Notes under the pieces: model-generated
The model's database searches: none
Seen by the model: the letters and a program-made list of their open reading frames with translations, nothing else
Told to the model about the DNA's origin: nothing
Source of the DNA: ZC4RG29 sp035304385
GTDB lineage: Bacteria > Bacteroidota > Bacteroidia > Cytophagales > Cyclobacteriaceae
Length of the DNA stretch: 11,396 nt
Reading direction: 5' to 3'
NCBI GenBank assembly: GCA_035304385.1
Contig: DATGQD010000037.1
Span: forward strand, 1 to 11,396
Position numbers and translations under genes: made by a program
In this document: positions 1 through 6,534 of the stretch, in pieces
How the letters are laid out: each line of letters starts with the position of its first letter
Numbering within the stretch: the stretch's first letter is position 1

Positions 1-1841
1 GAGGGGAAGTACCCCCATGTCTGCTGGTATTTGTTCGAGCCGTCGGCCCGCATGGTTCCATATACCAGGTACCGATCGTTGAAGTTATAGGCAACACGGG
101 CAAAATAGGATATACCGTACTGCCTGATTCCATCGTCTGTAGTGTAGTCAACATCAATGGTACCCGCCTGGTCGAGGTACCAGGCCTTTTCGTTGAGGTC
201 TACGAACTCACTTCCGCGAGCCCTGAGCATTTCAAAGGATTCATCCCTGAAGGACGTTCCGAGCATCACGGTCAGATTGTGCATACCGAAGGTCTGGTTG
301 TACGTGAGCACGTTGTCCCAGATCTGATTTACCCAGGTTTCGGTTTTCTTTGTGAGCGTCGCATTCGGCCGGTTGAAGTTGTCTCCTATAAAATAAGGAA
401 GATCCATCTCCCGCTGATTGAGAAAAGTAGAGGCCGAGTTGTAGGTCGACTTAAAAGAAAGCTTGTCGGGAATCAGCTGCAGGTCGACATAGAAATTGGC
501 CAGTAATTTTCGAATGCGCATAAAGTCGGTATTGTACCGCATGGTCGGGAAAGGGTTCTGACCTGCACGGTATCCAAGGTCCTGCGCATTCGCCCACCGA
601 TCCGGCCAGGCGTTGACGTTTTGCTCGTCAATTGGAGGCATGATGGGCACGGCGTAGTAAGTTTGATTCCAAACCGCGTTATCCGGGGAGTTTTTCGTAG
701 CGTTACTCAGGTTGATATTAGCACCGATCTGTAACCAATCAGTCGCGTCGTAATCGATGCGCGACCGCAGGTTAAAGCGCTCGTAATCGTTTTTCATATC
801 GAGGATGCCTTCCTGTCCAAAGAAGCTACCGCCAACCAGATAGGTTGTTCTCTCCGAGCCACCCGATATGTCGACGCTATGGTTCTGAATTGCGGCAGTC
901 CGCAATACTTCCTTGTACCAGTCCGTGTTCACATCCGGCACGTTCGGATTGATCCGGCTTCGGCCGTACCGTTGCATGGCGTTAAGAATATTCTGTGCGT
1001 CACCGACGACACCGGATTCGTTGGCCATATTCGCAAACTGCTCCGCATTGGCCATCTTCAGAATATTTTGTGCGCGTTGCACACCATAGTATCCATTGTA
1101 TGTTATGCGGGCCGCCTGGTTGTATTCTCCCGTTTTCGTTTCGATCAGCACAACACCGTTGGAGGCCCGGACGCCGAATATTGCCGCTGCCGACGCGTCT
1201 TTCAGGACGCTAATGGATTTGATGTCGGCCGTATTGAGGAAGTCGATGTTGTCGAAGAACATCCCGTCAACCACATATAGTGGCTCGGAATTAATAGACT
1301 CTCCCGCCTCGCCACTCGATCTGGGATAGGAACCTACCCCCCGCACGCGCACGCTTGGAGCATCGCCCGGCGAACCGTTGCTGACAATCTGAAGACCGGG
1401 CACTTTACCTTGCAAAGCCTGCATGGCCTGCCCGGTAGGGGTCTTAATAATTTCCTCTGTCGACACGGTGGTTATCGAAGACGTCAGGTCACGTTCCCGT
1501 TGTGTACCATACCCAACCACCACAACTTCATCCAGGGAAGTGATGTCGGATTCGAGTACCACATCGATCACAGTCCGGCCTTCGACCTGAACCACAGCCG
1601 GTCTGAAGCCCACAAACGAGAATACCAGGGTATTCTCATTGGGGCTCAATTGAATGGAATAATTCCCATTAACATCGGTGGTTGTCCCGCGCGTTGTGCC
1701 TTCAACCACGACGTTCACTCCAGGCACCGGGCTACCGTCGTCCTGGGCCGTCACCGTCCCACTAACCTGTCTGTCCTGCGCCCACGCCTGTGGGTATAAC
1801 AGGACTGAAAACAGTACTGTAATAAGTAGTCTTCCTGTCAT
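1..1841 (-). CDS. SusC/RagA-family TonB-linked outer-membrane transporter, 3' end outside window
   Basis: This is the N-terminal 613 codons of a SusC-like porin; family members are usually about 1000 residues, so roughly 60% is visible. Read on the minus strand, residues 1-21 form a signal peptide ending AWA before QDR. Residues 25-100 are a carboxypeptidase-regulatory-like beta-sandwich with the usual GTTTDVNGNY turn. Residues 104-114 (DEVVVVGYGTQ) are the typical segment before the TonB plug. The plug follows to about residue 236 with the family signature SVLKDASAAAIFGVRASNGV. The rest is the beginning of the beta-barrel. Such proteins import glycans or peptides with a SusD lipoprotein and TonB energy; a susD gene would be expected just beyond the left edge but cannot be seen. 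The ATG at 1841 is followed directly by the signal peptide and has only an A-rich leader, normal for Bacteroidota. Substrate unknown. Confidence 0.95.
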   Translation of the reverse strand, partial: MTGRLLITVLFSVLLYPQAWAQDRQVSGTVTAQDDGSPVPGVNVVVEGTTRGTTTDVNGNYSIQLSPNENTLVFSFVGFRPAVVQVEGRTVIDVVLESDITSLDEVVVVGYGTQRERDLTSSITTVSTEEIIKTPTGQAMQALQGKVPGLQIVSNGSPGDAPSVRVRGVGSYPRSSGEAGESINSEPLYVVDGMFFDNIDFLNTADIKSISVLKDASAAAIFGVRASNGVVLIETKTGEYNQAARITYNGYYGVQRAQNILKMANAEQFANMANESGVVGDAQNILNAMQRYGRSRINPNVPDVNTDWYKEVLRTAAIQNHSVDISGGSERTTYLVGGSFFGQEGILDMKNDYERFNLRSRIDYDATDWLQIGANINLSNATKNSPDNAVWNQTYYAVPIMPPIDEQNVNAWPDRWANAQDLGYRAGQNPFPTMRYNTDFMRIRKLLANFYVDLQLIPDKLSFKSTYNSASTFLNQREMDLPYFIGDNFNRPNATLTKKTETWVNQIWDNVLTYNQTFGMHNLTVMLGTSFRDESFEMLRARGSEFVDLNEKAWYLDQAGTIDVDYTTDDGIRQYGISYFARVAYNFNDRYLVYGTMRADGSNKYQQTWGYFP

Positions 1842-2000
1842 AAAGGTTGTTTTTAAAGCATGTTAAGGTTGTTGTGTTCGCACGTTGAAATTGGGTGGCG
1901 TGTAACAACCAATTTGTGCTTGCCACACGCAAAGCGCAATTTTTTCGGGCAAAACAGCCTGAAATGAAGGCCTTCCGAATGCGTTTCCGCTAATGGCTTT

Positions 2001-2039
2001 TACCAGAAGAAAAACATTGATTTCAAACGATTTCTGGTA
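2001..2039. repeat. Inverted repeat TACCAGAA / TTCTGGTA upstream of the SusC-like gene
   Basis: Perfect 8-base arms lie at 2001-2008 and 2032-2039, separated by 23 bp. The repeat lies 160-200 bp upstream of the SusC-like start codon, in the 295-bp spacer behind the membrane sensor gene. There is no T-run after the right arm on either strand, so a terminator is unlikely. A protein-binding site with two half-sites is possible, but this is inference. I saw no convincing TTTG/TAnnTTTG promoter for the SusC-like gene elsewhere in 1842-2136. Confidence 0.5.
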
Positions 2040-2055
2040 CCATTGCGGAAATCCA

Positions 2056-2069
2056 CAATCGATCGATTG
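2056..2069. repeat. Perfect 14-bp palindrome CAATCGATCGATTG
   Basis: The sequence reads identically on both strands and sits in the spacer between the membrane sensor gene and the SusC-like gene. It contains nested GATC/ATCGAT units, so part of the symmetry could arise by chance. Its position 17 bp upstream (for the SusC-like gene) of the TACCAGAA inverted repeat makes an operator plausible but unproven. Confidence 0.45.
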
Positions 2070-2073
2070 CGCG

Positions 2074-2091
2074 AAAAAACCAAAGGTTTGG
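2074..2091 (-). terminator. Probable weak intrinsic terminator of the 7TMR-DISM sensor gene
   Basis: On the minus strand, 46 nt after the stop codon at 2137, the RNA would read CCAAA-CC-UUUGG followed directly by UUUUUU. An alternative pairing is AAACC-UUU-GGUUU. The stem is only 5 bp and AT-rich, so termination may be incomplete. Position and U-tract both fit the end of the transcript coming from the sensor gene. Confidence 0.45.
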
Positions 2092-2136
2092 GGCTACCTT
2101 CCGAGGGCAGGTTAGGCGGGATGGTCGACCTCGACA

Positions 2137-4113
2137 TCAGGCGCTCTTTTTCAGTGCGCGAGCGGCGCGGTCAGGGACCAGTATAACTTCCTCCCACCGG
2201 GAGGCATGGGGTCGGCGGTTACGCTTCTCCATTTCGGCGAGGCGGTCGGCAACTTTGCGTCTGAACGCCCACAGCGTGTTGACTCTCAGGCTCAACTCTC
2301 CGGCAAGCGCTTCAAGGGTATGCTCCCTATCGCCGACGACAGTAAGATAGGCAATATAAAACGCTTTTTCCACCGGAAACTTGATTCCCTGAAAGATGGT
2401 GTTTGCCGTGATAGACTCGTTATAACCACAGCGTGTGCAACGGCGCGCGAACTTCTGGGAACCCTCGAAATATTTTAGGTTTCCACACTTCTTACAAGCG
2501 TAGCCCGCTTCCCACTTGAGATTTTCGAGGAACCGGTAGCAGGCAAGGGTATCAGGATACAGCGTGCGGAATTGCCGGTAGTCCATCGTCTTGTCCAGGA
2601 GGCGTTCGTTGAGCACTTCCTTCAGGCTGTTCTTCAGTTTCCAGTTATCGAGGTCCAGGATCGAGTTGATCTGGTTGATTTCGGTGGCCTGTTGTGCCAG
2701 CTTTCGGTTGCTCTCCTCCAGCTCACGGTTTTTCTCGTCTAGTTCCAGCGTTCGCTCGCGTACTTTCCGTTCCAGGTCGCGGTTCACCTTGTCTTTGAGC
2801 TTCATATTCTCCTCATGCTGAAGGATGGTCCGCCGCAGCGCCCGGTCGCGCATATCCTTAAGGATCCGGATACGGTCGCCGAGCGCGAACGTCAGGAACA
2901 GCATTTCGAGCACGAAGCTGATGTGAAGGCTATAATGGGATACCGTCGTGAGCGGCAGAATGTTGAAGTAGACGAGCCCCCGGATAAAGAATCCGACGAA
3001 CAGCACCCCGTAGGCGATCACAAAGAACCGCGCCGGACGATAGCCGCGCGTCCATACCCGTATGCCGGTGTAAAAGATCAGCGACAGCGGGATGATCTCG
3101 ATGTTGCGGTAAATAAAAAACTGCGGGAAGAACAGCAGTTCGACAACAAACAGGGCCGTCCGCGCGATCATAGTCCAGCGCAACAGGCGATCCAGCGCAG
3201 GTGCGTTCGCGGCCGTACTGAGGAACTTCCTCGTGAACACAATCGCCCACATGATTACCATGTAGAGCGTAACCCCGCTGGCGTAGTCGTTCAGGAATGG
3301 ATGGCCGGGCCATAGGTACTGAAAGCCGATGCCGTCGAGGCTGAGTGTGTAGAGGGCTACGCTTACAATGAAAAAGATGTAATACAGGTTCTTAACTTCC
3401 CGTATCGCCATGTACACCAGCAGGTTATACAGCGCGATGATGAGGATCATCCCGTAAAACGTACCATAGAGGAAGTACTCAGTGAGGCTGTAGAAGATAA
3501 AGCGATCGATCGGCTTGAAGGCGATCCTGATATCGGCAAAGTCGTGCGACACGACCCGGAAGTAATAAACGGCGGTGCTTCCGGTGGGCATCTCGACAAC
3601 CGGCACTTCAAAATTCTTGTGGGGCAGCGGACGCTCAGAAAACGCATACTGGTCACCCATTATCATATGGTCGTACCCGCCATCCGGACGGGGCACATAG
3701 GCGTCAATGCGGTCGATGGTTTGATCGTAAAATTCGATCAGCCAGACCTTTTCGGAAGGCGCCGCATACGTAACGGGAAATCGTATCCAGTACGGGCGAT
3801 CCCGCAGGAAGTCCTTGTTCTGGTAGGATTCGAATTTCGAGAAACGGGCTTCACCACCCTCGCGGATATCGTCGAACGTAGCCCGACCGAGCGTGTCAAT
3901 GAAGCAGTCGAGCTCCCTCAGGAACAGAATGCGTTCTGACAGGCGGTCGTCGACGATAGCGGTACCGCCCGGAAGGTTGGGACCATACAGCGTCTGTGCG
4001 GCAGGCGCCGTTTCGGAGGCCGGCGGTTTCTGTTGCGTTTGGCATGCGCACACCGAGACCAGCAGCGGCAGCAAGCAGACCCATCGGCACATGATTCCTG
4101 CACGAAGATCCAT
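2137..4113 (-). CDS. 7TMR-DISM membrane receptor fused to an IS1595-type zinc-ribbon/HTH DNA-binding module
   Basis: The protein has 658 residues. An N-terminal lipoprotein signal ends VCAC, with C24 the likely lipidated cysteine. Residues about 45-205 match the periplasmic 7TMR-DISMED2 ligand domain. Residues about 210-412 give seven hydrophobic segments of the 7TMR-DISM membrane domain, which puts the C-terminus in the cytoplasm. Residues about 420-505 are a charged heptad coiled coil. Residues about 515-625 resemble the N-terminal module of IS1595/ISXO2 transposases: LENLKWEAGYACKKCG, a second CTRCG pair (C540, C543, C559, C562), then TANTIFQGIKFP, and a helical HTH-like stretch. No DDE catalytic domain follows, only about 35 basic residues. 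No histidine-kinase, GGDEF or cyclase domain is present. I infer a membrane-tethered transcription regulator. The start is uncertain: the internal ATG at residue 8 has AGGA 3 nt upstream and also leaves a usable signal peptide. The nuclease gene ends 45 bp upstream, so co-transcription is possible. Confidence 0.88.
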   Translation of the reverse strand: MDLRAGIMCRWVCLLPLLVSVCACQTQQKPPASETAPAAQTLYGPNLPGGTAIVDDRLSERILFLRELDCFIDTLGRATFDDIREGGEARFSKFESYQNKDFLRDRPYWIRFPVTYAAPSEKVWLIEFYDQTIDRIDAYVPRPDGGYDHMIMGDQYAFSERPLPHKNFEVPVVEMPTGSTAVYYFRVVSHDFADIRIAFKPIDRFIFYSLTEYFLYGTFYGMILIIALYNLLVYMAIREVKNLYYIFFIVSVALYTLSLDGIGFQYLWPGHPFLNDYASGVTLYMVIMWAIVFTRKFLSTAANAPALDRLLRWTMIARTALFVVELLFFPQFFIYRNIEIIPLSLIFYTGIRVWTRGYRPARFFVIAYGVLFVGFFIRGLVYFNILPLTTVSHYSLHISFVLEMLFLTFALGDRIRILKDMRDRALRRTILQHEENMKLKDKVNRDLERKVRERTLELDEKNRELEESNRKLAQQATEINQINSILDLDNWKLKNSLKEVLNERLLDKTMDYRQFRTLYPDTLACYRFLENLKWEAGYACKKCGNLKYFEGSQKFARRCTRCGYNESITANTIFQGIKFPVEKAFYIAYLTVVGDREHTLEALAGELSLRVNTLWAFRRKVADRLAEMEKRNRRPHASRWEEVILVPDRAARALKKSA

Positions 4114-4158
4114 TCCCCGAATATCGCAATAAAACTGTACCGGGCGAAATACCCGGCC

Positions 4159-5130
4159 TCAGCGATGAAGTACGGAATCCGGGCTGATTCGGCTCTTTCT
4201 CCATTCTTTCAACTCCTCGCGGCGTCGGCGCAAGGCGTCGGCGTCAGGCGCGTAGGTCATGAGCGAAACCAGGTCGGGTTGCCCCGCCTCCACCCAGGCC
4301 GTGTACCACAGGCTTCCCGTCAGGCGAATCGCTGCCCGCATCTGCCGCTCCACCATGCCTGAAAGCATGTCGTGGTAGGCCTCCGCATATTCCTGCGAAT
4401 ACACGCGGAGCGTCTGGCGGCCTTTGGTTTCGTAGGAATACCGGCGGTCACCCATTTGCTCGGACAGCTTGCGCTCGAAGCGGAGCACCGAATCCAGTGC
4501 ATGATGGGCAGACGCAACCGCGGCCCACGCGGCCCCTTGCGGATCGGGAATGTAGGCGGCGCGCCCTACCAGGTAATTGTAGCGGGTTGCAAAGAGCTCT
4601 GGCAGGCGGGATTCCCAGAAGGCGTGTATCCCTGTCTGCCCGGTGAGCTGGCCGTCGTAGTTTACGGTGGTGTGGAGCGGAACGTGTGCATCGCCGACAT
4701 AATGGCCCAGATCGGCCGAAAACCTCAGGATCGCATCGGGGTCGCCAACCAGGAAGGCTTCACGCAGGCGGATATAGGTGCGGAAAATATGCCAGGGAAC
4801 CACTCCATGAGCGCGGAGTGTATCTTCGGGGTACTGTAGCAAGGCCAGTTCCCATGAAACAGAAAGTCTGGCCAGGGCGCTGTCGCCATAATGGTCGAGG
4901 TCGATATAGTGCCGGGCCGCTTCCCCATCTACCACATACCGGCGTCGGTCGGGGTTTACGGCCGCCTCGGTGATGTAGGCGATGTTTTTCTTGTAAAACC
5001 CCAGCATTTCCGGGGGTAATGTGAACACCGCCAGGCGGTTAATGTGTTTATGGGCATAGAAGCCCCAGGCGCAATCCAGCGCCAGCACGGCTGAAACGGC
5101 CATGAAAAAGGCTTTGAGAGGGGCGGTCAT
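4159..5130 (-). CDS. Secreted zinc-dependent S1/P1 nuclease-like (phospholipase C superfamily) hydrolase
   Basis: Starting at the ATG at 5130 gives 323 residues. Residues 1-21 are a signal peptide ending LDCA, and cleavage there exposes W22 as the new N-terminus. In P1 and S1 nucleases the N-terminal Trp itself binds zinc, and the next ligand is the His five residues on; here W22 and H27 (WGFYAH) keep that spacing. Other expected ligands are D61 (NPDRRR), H74 (HYIDLDHY), H143, D147 and H153 (LGHYVGDAHVPLH), then H169 and E173 (GIHAFWE). All three zinc sites therefore look intact. The last ligand is Glu, as in Bacillus phospholipase C, where P1 has Asp. The likely role is cleavage of single-stranded nucleic acid or phosphoesters in the periplasm or outside the cell. 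An in-frame upstream ATG at 5229 would add 33 residues before the signal peptide and overlap rpsT, so I rejected it. The gene diverges from rpsT across a 92-bp spacer. Confidence 0.88.
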   Translation of the reverse strand: MTAPLKAFFMAVSAVLALDCAWGFYAHKHINRLAVFTLPPEMLGFYKKNIAYITEAAVNPDRRRYVVDGEAARHYIDLDHYGDSALARLSVSWELALLQYPEDTLRAHGVVPWHIFRTYIRLREAFLVGDPDAILRFSADLGHYVGDAHVPLHTTVNYDGQLTGQTGIHAFWESRLPELFATRYNYLVGRAAYIPDPQGAAWAAVASAHHALDSVLRFERKLSEQMGDRRYSYETKGRQTLRVYSQEYAEAYHDMLSGMVERQMRAAIRLTGSLWYTAWVEAGQPDLVSLMTYAPDADALRRRREELKEWRKSRISPDSVLHR

Positions 5131-5168
5131 GGCCTGAAAATAAAAAAATAGCACGTTTCGGCTGCGGT

Positions 5169-5200
5169 TTTGGCTTTTACATCCATAAAAATTACCTTTG
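5169..5200 (+). promoter_or_regulatory. Bacteroidota housekeeping promoter for rpsT
   Basis: TTTG at 5169-5172 (inside TTTTGG) and TACCTTTG at 5193-5200 are separated by 20 bp. Both boxes fit the Bacteroidota primary-sigma consensus TTTG / TAnnTTTG exactly. Transcription would start near 5205-5207, leaving a leader of about 16-18 nt before the rpsT ATG at 5223. The divergent nuclease gene has only an AT-rich stretch just before its start and no recognisable -33 box. Confidence 0.85.
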
Positions 5201-5222
5201 CAGTCCTTTATAAACGCGACAA

Positions 5223-5477
5223 ATGGCAAACCATAAATCAGCTCAGAAGAGGATACGGGCCAACGGGGCCAAACGGCTGCGGAACCGTTATCAGCATAAG
5301 TCGACCCGTACGGCGATCAAGAGATTGAGAGCCGCGACGTCGAAGGAGGAGGCAACCGCGTTGCTGAAGGAAGTCACGTCCATGATCGACAAGCTGGCCA
5401 AGAAGAATATTATCCACTGGAAGAAAGCCGCCAACCAGAAGTCCAAGCTCACCCGCCTGGTAAATAACATCGCCTGA
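5223..5477 (+). CDS. rpsT: 30S ribosomal protein S20
   Basis: This is an 84-residue, very basic protein that starts MANHKSAQKRIRANGAKRLR and is full length for bacterial S20. S20 binds 16S rRNA in the body of the 30S subunit and helps early assembly. The characteristic N-terminal MANHKSA(Q/L)KR segment and the C-terminal helical part (NIIHWKKAANQKSKLTRLVN) are both present. It stands alone, with its own strong promoter directly upstream and a hairpin plus T-rich tract downstream. It is transcribed away from the nuclease gene. Confidence 0.98.
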   Translation: MANHKSAQKRIRANGAKRLRNRYQHKSTRTAIKRLRAATSKEEATALLKEVTSMIDKLAKKNIIHWKKAANQKSKLTRLVNNIA

Positions 5478-5490
5478 GTTCTTCCTCCGT

Positions 5491-5541
5491 TCAGGAAAAC
5501 GTACGGGCTATGCTTCTTTTCCTGATCCAATTTTTATTTTT
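5491..5541 (+). terminator. Intrinsic-type terminator downstream of rpsT
   Basis: A perfect 9-bp inverted repeat, TCAGGAAAA (5491-5499) and TTTTCCTGA (5517-5525), encloses a 17-nt loop and begins 14 nt after the rpsT stop. A T-rich stretch (5531-5541, one A inside) follows after 5 nt. The loop is large and the T-tract is not directly abutting, so efficiency is uncertain. The same T-tract forms the -10-like box in front of radC. Confidence 0.65.
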
Positions 5542-5542
5542 G
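5535..5542 (+). promoter_or_regulatory. radC: Possible radC -7 box TATTTTTG
   Basis: TATTTTTG is a full match to the Bacteroidota -7 consensus TAnnTTTG and ends only 4 nt before the radC ATG at 5547. The corresponding -33 position holds no TTTG, only T-rich sequence near 5514-5520. If used, transcription would start at or beside the start codon, giving a leaderless or nearly leaderless mRNA. The match could also be a by-product of the terminator T-tract. Confidence 0.35.
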
Positions 5543-5546
5543 GATT

Positions 5547-6251
5547 ATGGAAAAAGAGACCCCCACTTACCTCAGCATCAAGGATTGGTCGCCTGATGAC
5601 CGGCCTCGCGAAAAACTGATCCGAAGAGGGCGCTCTGCGCTTACCGACGCTGAACTCATCGCAATATTACTTGGTTCGGGAACCACGACGGCCAGCGCGG
5701 TAGACGTGGCAAAAAGTCTGTTGGCAAAGGTTAACAACAATCTCCACGATCTCGCTCGGCTTTCCATTAAAGACATCACCAGGATCAGGGGCATTGGCAC
5801 CGCGCGGGCCATTACCGTGGTCGCGGCGCTGGAACTCGGCCGACGCCGCAATGTGCTGGACCATGAAGACCGGCCGAAGATCACCTGTTCAAGAGATGTA
5901 TTCGAGCTGCTCCGGCCCACGCTCATGGATCTCCCTCATGAAGAATTCTGGGTATTGCTGCTCAACCGTGCCAACCGGGTGATCAAACGCCTGCAAATAA
6001 GCCAGGGCGGTGTGAGTGGGACTGTCGCCGACCCGAGGATTATCTTCAAATCCGCCCTCGAAGAACTCGCCAGCGGCATTATCCTCGCACACAACCATCC
6101 ATCCGGAAACTTAATGGCTTCGCAGGCCGACCGGGACCTGACGCGCAAGTTGCGCGAAGGCGGGCGCCTCATCGATGTTCACGTCCTCGATCACTTAATT
6201 CTGGCCGGCCAGAGATACTATAGCTTCGCGGATGAAGGATTGCTACCGTGA
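5547..6251 (+). CDS. radC: RadC family (UPF0758) JAB/MPN-domain protein
   Basis: The protein has 234 residues, about full length for the family. Residues 10-110 hold the N-terminal helical region with the typical segment REKLIRRGRSALTDAELIAI and a helix-hairpin-helix-like stretch (IRGIGTARAITVVAALELGR). Residues about 115-232 are the JAB/MPN domain. Its metal motif is intact: HNHPSGN at 182-188, D195 eight residues on, and an upstream Glu at 132/133 (LPHEEFWVLLLN). Despite the name, a role in DNA repair has not been confirmed for the family; the fold suggests a metal-dependent peptidase or deubiquitinase-like hydrolase. It lies 69 bp after rpsT but is probably separated from it by a terminator. 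No Shine-Dalgarno sequence is seen. Confidence 0.95.
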   Translation: MEKETPTYLSIKDWSPDDRPREKLIRRGRSALTDAELIAILLGSGTTTASAVDVAKSLLAKVNNNLHDLARLSIKDITRIRGIGTARAITVVAALELGRRRNVLDHEDRPKITCSRDVFELLRPTLMDLPHEEFWVLLLNRANRVIKRLQISQGGVSGTVADPRIIFKSALEELASGIILAHNHPSGNLMASQADRDLTRKLREGGRLIDVHVLDHLILAGQRYYSFADEGLLP

Positions 6252-6262
6252 GGACGGGTGGT

Positions 6263-6424
6263 GGTGATTGGTGATTGGTGATTATTGATTTGTGATTGTC
6301 GGTTTGGTGCCGCTGAACGCAGCGTTCCGTACATGACGACGCGTCGATTTTTAGCAGCGACAGGATCGTCGCACCAAATCCCAAATCCCAAATCGCTAAA
6401 TCAAAAATCGAAAATCAACAATCC
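6263..6424. repeat. Inverted-repeat element built of seven-base GATT/AATC units
   Basis: The left arm holds five contiguous heptamers from 6264 to 6298: GTGATTG, GTGATTG, GTGATTA, TTGATTT, GTGATTG. The right arm from 6374 to 6423 holds CCAAATC three times, GCTAAATC (8 bases), AAAAATC, GAAAATC and AACAATC. Each right-arm unit is roughly the reverse complement of a left-arm unit. Next to the centre the arms pair perfectly through TTTGGTGC (6303-6310) and GCACCAAA (6371-6378). The 60-bp core contains a tetraloop hairpin CGCTG-AACG-CAGCG (6311-6324) and the palindrome CGACGCGTCG (6337-6346). The element fills most of the 283-bp radC/serine-hydrolase spacer and has no coding potential of its own. 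Function unknown; a dispersed palindromic repeat is the simplest guess. Confidence 0.75.
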
Positions 6425-6448
6425 ATTCTCCCCTTTCGGCGACTGCAC

Positions 6449-6480
6449 TTTGTATCATCCGTCAAACGTTATTAAGTTGG
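6449..6480 (+). promoter_or_regulatory. Bacteroidota-type promoter for the serine hydrolase/DUF1684 unit
   Basis: TTTG at 6449-6452 and TAAGTTGG at 6473-6480 are separated by exactly 20 bp. The second box differs from TAnnTTTG at one defined position. Transcription would begin near 6485, about 50 nt before the chosen ATG at 6535. It lies just downstream of the heptamer inverted repeat. Confidence 0.65.
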
Positions 6481-6534
6481 ACCTTCCGAAGGGATGTGGC
6501 CTTGCAGACCTGAAGCGGTATTTAAAGTGTGCGA

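Noticed and set aside
879..1799. Plus-strand open frames of about 130 residues across the SusC-like gene
   Set aside because: They are antisense to a continuous SusC-like reading frame with signal peptide and plug signatures; their translations look random.
2137..2571. A complete or recently inserted IS1595 element at the end of the sensor gene
   Set aside because: Only the DNA-binding module is present, in frame with the coiled coil; no catalytic domain, terminal inverted repeats or target duplication was seen.
2815..3315. 166-residue plus-strand frame inside the 7TMR-DISM gene
   Set aside because: The translation is highly charged and low in hydrophobic residues, as expected for the reverse complement of membrane-segment codons; no start context or family resemblance.
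5131..5229. Longer N-terminus for the nuclease from the ATG at 5229
   Set aside because: It would put 33 polar residues before a clear signal peptide and overlap the rpsT start and promoter.
5410..5418. DnaA-box-like TTATCCACT inside rpsT
   Set aside because: It is a single 8-of-9 match within conserved S20 coding sequence, so it is explained by the codons and is not part of a cluster.
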